In this document: positions 14,856 through 22,343 of the stretch, one piece after another
Numbering within the stretch: position 1 is the first letter of the stretch
How the letters are laid out: every line of letters begins with the position of its first letter
DNA from: Desulfuromonadaceae bacterium
Lineage (GTDB): Bacteria; Desulfobacterota; Desulfuromonadia; Geobacterales; Pseudopelobacteraceae
Assembly: GCA_028688955.1 (NCBI GenBank)
Contig: JAQTXD010000035.1
Coordinates: 1-33,746 of the forward strand
Reading direction: 5' to 3'
Length of the DNA: 33,746 bases
Notes under the pieces: generated by a model
What the model was told of the DNA's origin: nothing
Databases searched by the model: none
What the model saw: the letters and a program-made list of their open reading frames with translations, nothing else
Made by a program: the position numbers and the translations under genes

Positions 14856-16321
14856 TGGCCTTGGAACCGACATGGAAAATAGCAAAATACCGTGATTTTA
14901 CGGGAGGGGAGAACCGCGTGGCCTCTCCTGAATTGCTGTTGTCCAATCAGATATTTTCAGGGATCAACCTTAAAATATCCGCTGATGGTTCTGTTGAAAC
15001 CCGGCGCGGGAAAACGAAGATAAATACAACCAGTTTAGGTGCTGGTCCTATCTTGTCGGCATTTCGATGGGCTAAAGAAAACGGCACCAAGTACATTACA
15101 GTACAACATGGGACTGTCCTTTATAACGCTACATGGGACGGTGTATCAGAAATATCCAGCTTCACCAGCGTTAAAACCGGGTTGACCGCAGGGGTAAAAC
15201 TTCGCGGGGTAGTCTGGAAAGATAATCTGCATCTTGTCAACGGCACTCAAAACAATTTTGCTTTTGACGGTACGGCTTGTACCGATCATGCAGGAACCCC
15301 GCCAAAATCCACAATCATCAAGGTGTACGCTAATCGTCTTTGGATAAATGATGTATCGCTCCCTAACCTTTTGAGGTTTTCCGATCTGGAAAGTTTCGAT
15401 GTATGGGACACGCTGAACGTCATTAAATTCCGTTCCGGTGACGGTGACGCGATTAAAGGCGCTGCTGCTCTCCCTGGTGGGATGGTCGTATTCAAACAGG
15501 CGAGCGCCTGGACAATGTACGGCACAAATATAGACAATATCAGGGTTGACTTGCTCTCTGATTATATTGGTGTTGATTCTGACGACTCAATACTTTCAGA
15601 CGGTATTTTCGTTGGGCCGGATAACTTCTATCGTTTTAATCTGTCCTCAATTACTCCGTTTTCATCGACACATAAGGAATATATCTCAATCCTCACAGCA
15701 GCCCAAAAACAGGCTGTATCAGCGGTTTACGTCCCTGATTGGCAGTGTGCAATTATCAGCCTCCGTGATTTCAGGCAAATTTATGTCGATGCACAGACCG
15801 GCGCAATATTCACCTGGACGGGTTTGAATGTATCGGCAATGGCTACCGCCACAGTATCGGGTGATGACGGGTCACTGATAGTCGGTGATGCAGACAACGG
15901 CAATATCTACATAGTCAATAACCTTGAAGATGATGACGGCGCGGCCATACCTACAGATTTCAGAACATCATATGTTGATCTGGATAGTCCGAGGGATAAG
16001 GTATTTCGCGCGATACGCCCAAACATAGAAGTCTTACACCCCAGAACAGGGAAAACCCCTAAAGCATCGCTGATCTATGACGTTGATTTCAGTTCCATCC
16101 TTGGATTAAGCCAGAAACAGCCGCCTTACAATAATACCCTCACATGGGGAGAGGGTAAATGGGGCGAAAATACCTGGGTAGGGCCGCACGAACGGACAGA
16201 AAACGAAACGTTTTATTTCTCAGCGCGTGGGCGATTTCTATCAATCAGAGTGTCCAGCGAAACACGGATCAAGATTAAAAGCCTTGAGTTGAAATTTAGA
16301 AACATCGGGAGGGATTTATAA
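14855..16321 (+). CDS. Packaged-DNA stabilisation protein, P22 gp10-like
   Basis: The 488-residue protein begins with the typical DFTGGENRVASPELL segment followed by a GSVETRRGKTK-like strand, which is usual for gp10-type tail-hub proteins. Repeating beta hairpins (VYANRLWIND, FKQASAWTMYG, GDADNGNIYIVN) suggest a beta-propeller. In P22 the homologue plugs the neck after packaging and receives the tail needle or fibres. It overlaps the adaptor gene by one base and the following gene by one base, a tightly coupled tail block. Confidence 0.75.
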   Translation: MALEPTWKIAKYRDFTGGENRVASPELLLSNQIFSGINLKISADGSVETRRGKTKINTTSLGAGPILSAFRWAKENGTKYITVQHGTVLYNATWDGVSEISSFTSVKTGLTAGVKLRGVVWKDNLHLVNGTQNNFAFDGTACTDHAGTPPKSTIIKVYANRLWINDVSLPNLLRFSDLESFDVWDTLNVIKFRSGDGDAIKGAAALPGGMVVFKQASAWTMYGTNIDNIRVDLLSDYIGVDSDDSILSDGIFVGPDNFYRFNLSSITPFSSTHKEYISILTAAQKQAVSAVYVPDWQCAIISLRDFRQIYVDAQTGAIFTWTGLNVSAMATATVSGDDGSLIVGDADNGNIYIVNNLEDDDGAAIPTDFRTSYVDLDSPRDKVFRAIRPNIEVLHPRTGKTPKASLIYDVDFSSILGLSQKQPPYNNTLTWGEGKWGENTWVGPHERTENETFYFSARGRFLSIRVSSETRIKIKSLELKFRNIGRDL

Positions 16322-16842
16322 TGCCGCTGCCAATAGACCTGGAAAAGCCAATCACCATGATTACCGGCACATATGCAGAAGCGGCAGACGTAAACGCCGA
16401 TTTCGATTATGTAGTTTATGCGATTAATGAAACCAATACGCAGGTTAATACGAATACTATTGATATTTCAGCCGCAGCTGCAGCCCTGATTATTTCTCTG
16501 GCGTTGAAACTGGATAAATCCGCTGTTGATACTGACGCGACAATGGCCGCTAACAGCGACACAAAAATAGCGAGCCAGAAAGCAACAAAGGCATTAATCA
16601 CAGCTACAGCTTTTTTAGCCGCCCTCCCCGATCAGGCAGGAAACGGGGGAAAACTTGTAACAACCAATGGCACAGATGCAAGCTGGTTGGCTCCGGCGAC
16701 TCAGGGAGAAGCACAAGCAGGAACTAACGAAACTGCATGGATGACACCGCTGAGGACTGCGGAGGCGATAGCGGCGTTATCCCCGCCCTTTTCCGACTCA
16801 ACAACTTTAGCTCAAATACAATCGATCGCACTATCAATGTAA
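16321..16842 (+). CDS. Short tail-fibre-like protein
   Basis: The 173-residue protein has an N-terminal docking part (LEKPITMITGTYAEAADVN). An Ala/Thr-rich central segment follows, with the DTDATMAANSDTKIASQKATK motif that often precedes fibre repeats. The C-terminus (EAQAGTNETAWMTPLRTAEAI) is of the kind common in tail fibres. It probably attaches to the gp10-like protein as part of a receptor-binding appendage. The low-complexity composition prevents a firmer call. Confidence 0.65.
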   Translation: MPLPIDLEKPITMITGTYAEAADVNADFDYVVYAINETNTQVNTNTIDISAAAAALIISLALKLDKSAVDTDATMAANSDTKIASQKATKALITATAFLAALPDQAGNGGKLVTTNGTDASWLAPATQGEAQAGTNETAWMTPLRTAEAIAALSPPFSDSTTLAQIQSIALSM

Positions 16843-16854
16843 GGAGATAAACCA

Positions 16855-17271
16855 ATGGCAAAAATATTCACGGCACCATTTGCGCAAACACCCAAAACAG
16901 CAACCGCAGTTACCACGGCGGCATGCGCGTCCTTTGCCGACGATACCCCCACTGAAACGGCTCTTTTGTTTAAAGCCGGAACTGAGGGCGCACTTTTGAC
17001 ACGATTGACGGCAATACCGAGAGCCACAGTGACCGCATCCAGTCTGTTGCTATTTCTCAGCAAGGATGATGGCACAACATTTCGGCTAATAGATTCGGAA
17101 CTTATGTCCGCTCATACGGTTGCAGCAACCACAGCTATTCCCGAAACCACCTTTTCTAACTATTCAGAAACCACCCCGTTACGTCTTATGGCCGGTGACT
17201 CTCTTTATGTCGGCAACCAAGTGGCTCTGGCTGGTGGCGTAGTTTTTAAAGCCGAATACATGGAGTATTGA
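16855..17271 (+). CDS. 138-residue beta-rich tail-region protein
   Basis: AAGGAGA precedes the ATG. The product is Thr/Ala-rich with predicted beta-strands (SSLLLFLSKDDGTTFRLID, SLYVGNQVALAGG) and no membrane helix. Comparable small beta-sandwich proteins lie among fibre genes in many podo- and siphophages and may be fibre or decoration components. I do not recognise a named family. It lies in the fibre cluster, with the next gene starting 2 bp after its stop. Confidence 0.6.
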   Translation: MAKIFTAPFAQTPKTATAVTTAACASFADDTPTETALLFKAGTEGALLTRLTAIPRATVTASSLLLFLSKDDGTTFRLIDSELMSAHTVAATTAIPETTFSNYSETTPLRLMAGDSLYVGNQVALAGGVVFKAEYMEY

Positions 17272-17273
17272 TT

Positions 17274-18020
17274 ATGGGAGCCCGCGAGTTAGGAAATCCG
17301 TTTGGTAATCCATTGGCGAGGCAGAGGGTGCAGCAGGCGGCAAGTCCATCAGGCATAATGATACCAAAAAAACAGACTGTAATAACATTGTCTGGGGTAG
17401 ACCCGTCTGCAAGTTTTGACTTTAGTACTCTTGCCGATATTGAGAAAACATCATTTAGACTGTTACTGAGTCACCCTGATGGTTTATCGTCTTCACATAT
17501 TGTCCCACCTGGGGAGATATTCCCATTTATGGGTCGATCATCTTCTTCATCATTAAATATTTCGCTCGGCAGAGCAAATCTGCCGACTGTTGACGCTATG
17601 TGGATATTAAACAAGGCGGGAAACAGCATTGTTTTTTACACCGAAGTGAGTATTACCGCACGACTGGTAATTACTGAGTACGACTTTAATCATCGGTTAC
17701 TTATTGCATCTACCTTAGCAGCCAGTACAACAGTGGTATCAACGGCACTGAGTTCACCAATTATTGATCCAAAAAACGTTTATGTGAGCGCGTTTAATAC
17801 TTCATTAGGCGGGACAGCGTATAGAATATTTCATCATGGCACATTCCGCATGAGTGGTTACTACCCGGACACAATTTGTGATGTGCCGTTTTTGTATCAG
17901 TATGCTAGTGTCAACTATTATATGGGCGGATTCTGGTGTACTGATAATATGACCTTTAAATGCAAAGGCTCATCAGCTTTTGTAGGTACAAATTATTTTG
18001 CTGCATTCGAGGTCTTATAG
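17274..18020 (+). CDS. 248-residue putative receptor-binding/tail protein
   Basis: I use the ATG at 17274 (GGAG eight bases upstream) rather than the TTG overlapping the previous stop. The protein is rich in Ser, Tyr and aromatic beta segments. The C-terminal part (YYPDTICDVPFLYQY, GGFWCTDNMTF) has Cys and Tyr clusters. No collagen or pectin-lyase motif is seen. Position between fibre-like genes and a fibre-assembly-like gene suggests a distal tail protein. Local codon use is more AT-rich than in the capsid genes, compatible with exchange of receptor-binding modules. Confidence 0.5.
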   Translation: MGARELGNPFGNPLARQRVQQAASPSGIMIPKKQTVITLSGVDPSASFDFSTLADIEKTSFRLLLSHPDGLSSSHIVPPGEIFPFMGRSSSSSLNISLGRANLPTVDAMWILNKAGNSIVFYTEVSITARLVITEYDFNHRLLIASTLAASTTVVSTALSSPIIDPKNVYVSAFNTSLGGTAYRIFHHGTFRMSGYYPDTICDVPFLYQYASVNYYMGGFWCTDNMTFKCKGSSAFVGTNYFAAFEVL

Positions 18021-18022
18021 CT

Positions 18023-18661
18023 ATGAGAAAAGTTAATCTAACAACACTTGAAACATTTAACGAGCCGTTGCCATCATCCCTTCGGGGACTGCTCCCTGAA
18101 TCTCTTGTTGATCTATCATGGTCACCGCCAGAACTGGGATTAACTGAATTTGGCTGGTGGCCGATAATCATTGTTGATTATCACAACCCTGATCTGGAAC
18201 AAATTACAGGATGGACAGACCAGGCGAACCCTGAAGATAAAACCGTCACTGTTACGGCAATCATTGACCCGCTCCCGGCAGAAACAATCGCCCAGATCGT
18301 AGCCGATGCTAAAACGGTAAAAAGCCGGGAATGTGACCTGCTGGCCAAGTCTAAGCGCGAACAGTTAACAGCGACAATCGCCCCTGGTGAAATGGCAAGC
18401 TGGCCGATCAAAAGAGCGGAAGCGCTGGCCTATCAATCCACTGGCCAGGCGACTGATGCTCCTAACCTGGTTGTCGAGGCTGATGCGCGTGAGATACCGC
18501 TGGAAGTATTGGTTGATAAGGTAATGGCCAAGGCCGCGCAGCTATCATATATAGAAGCACACCTGGCAGGGATCAACGGCAAGCATAATGACGCCATTGC
18601 GCTTTTGACCACGGCAGCAGCAGTAAGGGATTACGACATTACAACTGGATGGCCAATGTGA
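18023..18661 (+). CDS. Tail-fibre assembly-like protein
   Basis: The 212 residues begin MRKVNLTTLETFNEPLP, followed by an aromatic segment with Trp pairs (GWWPIIIVDYHNP). The second half is helical (QIVADAKTVKSRE...YIEAHLAGINGK). An N-terminal segment of this kind plus a C-terminal helical domain is the layout of fibre chaperones (DUF4376-like) encoded next to fibres. The start is the ATG at 18023, preceded by a weak site. It overlaps the next gene by 13 bp. Confidence 0.5.
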   Translation: MRKVNLTTLETFNEPLPSSLRGLLPESLVDLSWSPPELGLTEFGWWPIIIVDYHNPDLEQITGWTDQANPEDKTVTVTAIIDPLPAETIAQIVADAKTVKSRECDLLAKSKREQLTATIAPGEMASWPIKRAEALAYQSTGQATDAPNLVVEADAREIPLEVLVDKVMAKAAQLSYIEAHLAGINGKHNDAIALLTTAAAVRDYDITTGWPM

Positions 18662-18915
18662 AACAACTCCTGATCGCCATAGATCAGGTAGTTAACACTC
18701 TGATTAAGTCCGATCCGGACGGCTGGGGCTGGGCTGATGAAACGCTTTCCAGTCGCTGCTGGCGTAACCGATCAGACCCGGAATGGGAAAAGTGGCGGGT
18801 GAGGATTGATAAGGTTTTTTTCTGGGATAAAGATCATTGCCGGACAAGCTACGAATCAGAACTGGAACGGCGGCAGTTGCCTCCTGAAATGAGAGTAAAT
18901 GAGGTTAAATCATGA
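18649..18915 (+). CDS. Conserved phage protein often mislabelled helicase/pseudouridine synthase
   Basis: The 88-residue product has the recognisable order LLIAIDQVVNTL, ADETLSSRCWRN, IDKVFFWDKDHCRTSYESE, RRQLPPEMR. Short phage proteins with this pattern are widespread, often between tail and lysis genes. Databases have carried names such as UvrD helicase or pseudouridine synthase for them without support. A GTG at 18658 is an alternative start. The stop overlaps the next ATG. The function is unknown. Confidence 0.65.
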   Translation: MANVKQLLIAIDQVVNTLIKSDPDGWGWADETLSSRCWRNRSDPEWEKWRVRIDKVFFWDKDHCRTSYESELERRQLPPEMRVNEVKS

Positions 18916-19256
18916 CTATTTACCTGGACGTAGAACGAGGCTTCTCCTTCTGGCCGATTATGATTATTCCCAAAAAACACCGGGGAACCGTACTTGAAAC
19001 GCCACAGATAGCACACGAATCCGACCACTACAATCGGCAGGGGTGGCTTGTTCTCTGGTGGATATTCCGCTACTTCACCTCCAAAAAATTCCGTATGCAG
19101 GAAGAGACTCGTGCTTACAAAGCACAAATTGCAGAGTATGCCAAGATCCTGCCGGGGCGTGCTGACGAATACCGGGTATTAAAAGCAAACTCCATGGCTA
19201 CCCTTTACCGTGGAATGTGTACGTTTGATGAAGCGTTGGCGGCTTTGAAAGAGTGA
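18912..19256 (+). CDS. Small putative zinc metallopeptidase (HESDH)
   Basis: The 114-residue protein contains H35-E36-S37-D38-H39, an HExxH zinc-peptidase signature. An aromatic helix follows (GWLVLWWIFRYF), then EE at FRMQEETRAY, which could supply the third zinc ligand. A similar arrangement is seen in small DUF-type phage metallopeptidases. The hydrophobic helix may place it at the membrane or the hydrophobic core. It is coupled to both neighbours by ATGA/GTGA overlaps. A role in virion protein processing or wall entry is possible but unproven. Confidence 0.6.
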   Translation: MTIYLDVERGFSFWPIMIIPKKHRGTVLETPQIAHESDHYNRQGWLVLWWIFRYFTSKKFRMQEETRAYKAQIAEYAKILPGRADEYRVLKANSMATLYRGMCTFDEALAALKE

Positions 19257-19648
19257 AATACAAACCACCTGAAACAAAAATTGCACTCAGGCTGTTAAGC
19301 GAAATATCAGAGTTACTAATCAAGTCGGGCGGGATCTACACAAACGGCATTAACAGACACGCAGAAACAACGATATTACTTTGCATAGCAACCGGCCAGT
19401 TTTTCTACAGGAAAAACGCTTATTTTGTATGCTGGTTTTATTGGGACAAAGACAGATCGGATGAATTGCCAACAGATTTTGACATCACCAAAGGGCATCA
19501 TACAAGAGTTGAAGAGTGCGGAGTAATTGATAACCGATACATGCCGGAAATCCGCAGGAGAATAAGAAAGCGAACTCAACGCGGCGTTAGTTGGTTCAGA
19601 GTGAAAACGGATCGTCAAATGATATTCAATCGGCAAAAAGGAGTCTGA
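19253..19648 (+). CDS. 131-residue unknown protein
   Basis: The GTG start overlaps the previous stop (GTGA). The protein has a helical N-terminus (ALRLLSEISELLIKSGGI) and a central hydrophobic/aromatic segment (GQFFYRKNAYFVCWFYW). The C-terminus is strongly basic (RRRIRKRTQRG). The aromatic middle plus basic tail recalls GNAT-like acyltransferase fragments found in phages, but no CoA-binding motif is clear. It lies between the metallopeptidase-like gene and the ejection-protein cluster. Confidence 0.5.
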   Translation: MKYKPPETKIALRLLSEISELLIKSGGIYTNGINRHAETTILLCIATGQFFYRKNAYFVCWFYWDKDRSDELPTDFDITKGHHTRVEECGVIDNRYMPEIRRRIRKRTQRGVSWFRVKTDRQMIFNRQKGV

Positions 19649-19649
19649 T

Positions 19650-20864
19650 ATGGGTGGATCGGCGTCAGGTGGATCGAGTAGCAGCGAATCTTCGTCAAAG
19701 CCATTAACCGCGGCTGAACGTGCGGAAATATTTAGAGGCGGCATTGCTGATATTGCAAGCTATGCCCCGCAGTATTTTACTGCGGTACCGGGAAAGTCCA
19801 CCACTATAGACAATCCAGACTACAACGGTGGCGGGTCATACATCGATAACGGGGAAGGTCAATATTGGCAGTCAAATAACCAACCAAAAACAATAACCAC
19901 ATCCACCCCTTCCGGATACACCATGAACGGGCCGAGTTATCAGACACCCGATTACGTTGCCCCTACACCGGCAAGCAAAGCGGCATTTACGTCTCCCGGA
20001 TCAGCAGTACAGGCAGGGCCAGCGCAACAGGCGGCGTTCACTTCGGCAGGGCCAGCGAGTTTGGCAACCGGAGCCGATGCAGGAGCTTTCCAAAGAGCGG
20101 AAATAATAGATCCCGGCGAAGCTCTCAGGCTGGCAGGTGGCGATTATGACCGGCTGGAACAGAATTTAATAACATCCCGTATGTCACCGCTTCAACAGGC
20201 GATAGCAAGACAATACGAAATGACCGATCAGGAAATGGCCGATAGAGGTATTTACGCTTCCGGCATCGGCGCTCAGTCAAAAAACAGAACCTTCGCAAGG
20301 GATTATCTGCCACAGATTAACGCTGCCACAGCCGAAGCCATAGCACAGCGTTACGGGCTGGAATCAGGTGATAATAATGCAACCAACGGTTTTAACCTTT
20401 CCAGAGCAAGCAATTTGACTTCCGCAAATCTCACACAGTCGGCGGCTGAAAACGCTTTTAACACGGCGGCAGCGGAACGAGCCAACGCCATAGCGCTTGC
20501 CAACGCGGCAGCAACAAACCAGATGAATCAATTCAACGCGGCGGGACAGAACACAAATGCGGCCACAAATGCAGCAGCAGTAAATCAGGGTAGACAATTT
20601 GACGCGGCAGCAACAAACGGTTTTACCCTTGATGCTGCGAATTCAGCGAACACATTTAATCTGGCTGATTCTGCACAAAACAACCAATTCAACCTGGCAG
20701 AAGCAGAAGCGGCTAACAAGGCAAAGCAGATAGCAGCACAAACACAATATGACGCTCAGTGGAGGCCTCTGGACTATGCGGCGGGGATATGGAACGGTAC
20801 TGGTGGGCAGACGAGTTCAAGTTCTTCCTTTGGGATGAATATGGGCGGCGGGTTTACAATATAA
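19650..20864 (+). CDS. Low-complexity Ala/Asn-rich internal (ejection) protein
   Basis: The 404-residue product starts MGGSASGGSSSSESS and has a Pro/Thr/Gly-rich first third. A helical middle follows (SRMSPLQQAIARQYEM). From about residue 240 there are degenerate repeats of the type NQFN/RQFD/NTFN spaced 11-22 residues among Ala/Asn runs. It ends with SSSSSFGMNMGGGF. Such Ala-rich helical proteins are typical of podovirus internal proteins ejected with the DNA. AAGGAG precedes the ATG. It is first of four consecutive genes that probably encode ejection proteins. Confidence 0.55.
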   Translation: MGGSASGGSSSSESSSKPLTAAERAEIFRGGIADIASYAPQYFTAVPGKSTTIDNPDYNGGGSYIDNGEGQYWQSNNQPKTITTSTPSGYTMNGPSYQTPDYVAPTPASKAAFTSPGSAVQAGPAQQAAFTSAGPASLATGADAGAFQRAEIIDPGEALRLAGGDYDRLEQNLITSRMSPLQQAIARQYEMTDQEMADRGIYASGIGAQSKNRTFARDYLPQINAATAEAIAQRYGLESGDNNATNGFNLSRASNLTSANLTQSAAENAFNTAAAERANAIALANAAATNQMNQFNAAGQNTNAATNAAAVNQGRQFDAAATNGFTLDAANSANTFNLADSAQNNQFNLAEAEAANKAKQIAAQTQYDAQWRPLDYAAGIWNGTGGQTSSSSSFGMNMGGGFTI

Positions 20865-20874
20865 GGGGGATATC

Positions 20875-21135
20875 ATGGGTGGTTCAGCAGCCGGGGGGAC
20901 AGAGGGCGGAGTCGGATCAGCAGGCAGTGGCGCAGAGCTTTACAGCACATTCATGAAAAATTATAAGTCTCCGGCAGCAGATGAAATGCTTGCAAAAGAG
21001 GCCGCATCACGAGCCGGACAAGGAATGTCGGCAATGCAACCGCTACAGCAATTCCAGGTGCCACGGTCACCCTCACAGACCATGCAGCCCATGAACCCTA
21101 TGGCCAACTATATGCGGCGTTATTACGGGAGATAA
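20875..21135 (+). CDS. 86-residue Gly/Met-rich internal protein
   Basis: The N-terminus MGGSAAGGTEGGVGSAG echoes that of the preceding gene. The rest has a short helix (ELYSTFMKNYKSPAADEML) and a Gln/Met/Pro-rich tail (FQVPRSPSQTMQPMNPMANY) ending in YYGR. Its shared start with the neighbour suggests partial duplication or a common virion-targeting tag. AAGGGG precedes the ATG. It is probably a minor internal virion protein, judged by position only. Confidence 0.5.
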   Translation: MGGSAAGGTEGGVGSAGSGAELYSTFMKNYKSPAADEMLAKEAASRAGQGMSAMQPLQQFQVPRSPSQTMQPMNPMANYMRRYYGR

Positions 21136-21137
21136 CC

Positions 21138-22343
21138 ATGGGATATTGGGAAGAAAATTTACGAAATATCGCGACAAACAACGATCTTGCCAGCTTGCGA
21201 CAGTTCGAAGTCAAAGAACCCGACCTGATCGACAAAGCCATGATGAAACAGTTTGGCGGGTCGTATGACGGTTTATTGACCGCCAAGCAAGCACGGATAG
21301 ACCAACTGCAAGCGAATGAGGCGGCACCGTATCAGGCTGAAGCAGGACGATTAAACCGCATGGCTGCAAATGACTCTTTTGTCGGATCACCCGAAGGTCT
21401 GGCGGATTTTGCTGAACGACCCGGCTTTTGGTTAGGGGCTGGCGATACCGGTTCTAATCCCTACACGGCGCAAGTGGTCCAGGGATTCGGAGACACCAAC
21501 CAGAACGTGCTCGATGCTTTTAAGGTTCAGAATCAAGACCCCATGGCGATAGCCAGAATGTCACAGAATAAGGATATGGCCGGGGCGTTTGATAACACAA
21601 CTCAGGGCGTGGAGAGGTTTGCTAAACGTACCGAAGGGGAAACAGCGCAGCAGAACCTCCGTAACTTTGCATCCTCAGTATCCATGCTGACAACCCCGTC
21701 AGATCGTACCGGCAAGATGATGCCGTTCGGTGAAGCGTCCTCACTGATTCAACAGGCGGCGGCAGACTATCCGGTTACGCCGGAAGCGCTGAATATTGCC
21801 ACTGATAATCTTCAGTCGCAATACAGAGACATTTGGGGGCCAACTGAAACGTTTAAAGTCGGCAGAACCACAGTAACAGGACAAAAAAATCTATTGGGCG
21901 ACTTCAGAAAAGACGCTCAAAGCGTCGCGCCGGTTACGAATATCAACGTCAACAATGAAGGAGGCATAAAAGACTCTGACTTTAGAGCCTGGGTAAAAGA
22001 CGGTAAATCGGCAGCACTGGCTAACATGAAATTCAACAAGCCGGATCAGCTTGCAACACTGCTTGCAATTTCCAAAAACCCCGACAAAGCAGATGTACTG
22101 GCGGCACAGCTTGAAAACTCCATGACTCCGGACCAGCTTACCCAATATAACCAGAATCTTGAAGGATACATCAACCGTCATGCCCCGGATAAAATAGTTT
22201 CAGAATACGGTAGAAGGATGAAAAGGACTGCGGCACCAGCAAAAAGCCTTGACCAGAACACTGCTAAATTCATTCTTCAGAGCGCCGGAGGGGATAAAGA
22301 TCTGGCGCGGAAGATGGCTAAAGAACAAGGGTACTCATTCTGA
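21138..22343 (+). CDS. 401-residue putative ejection protein
   Basis: The ATG lies two bases after the previous stop, with GGGAGA upstream. The protein is mostly soluble and helical. Segments include LASLRQFEVKEPDLIDKAMM, RMSQNKDMAGAFDNTTQGV and an Asn-rich VTNINVNNEGG stretch. The C-terminus (SAGGDKDLARKMAKEQGYSF) looks like the LARK-x-A-xxxGY tail of some phage internal proteins. No enzyme motif is seen. It overlaps the giant gene by one base, so both are likely made together and packaged together. Confidence 0.55.
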   Translation: MGYWEENLRNIATNNDLASLRQFEVKEPDLIDKAMMKQFGGSYDGLLTAKQARIDQLQANEAAPYQAEAGRLNRMAANDSFVGSPEGLADFAERPGFWLGAGDTGSNPYTAQVVQGFGDTNQNVLDAFKVQNQDPMAIARMSQNKDMAGAFDNTTQGVERFAKRTEGETAQQNLRNFASSVSMLTTPSDRTGKMMPFGEASSLIQQAAADYPVTPEALNIATDNLQSQYRDIWGPTETFKVGRTTVTGQKNLLGDFRKDAQSVAPVTNINVNNEGGIKDSDFRAWVKDGKSAALANMKFNKPDQLATLLAISKNPDKADVLAAQLENSMTPDQLTQYNQNLEGYINRHAPDKIVSEYGRRMKRTAAPAKSLDQNTAKFILQSAGGDKDLARKMAKEQGYSF

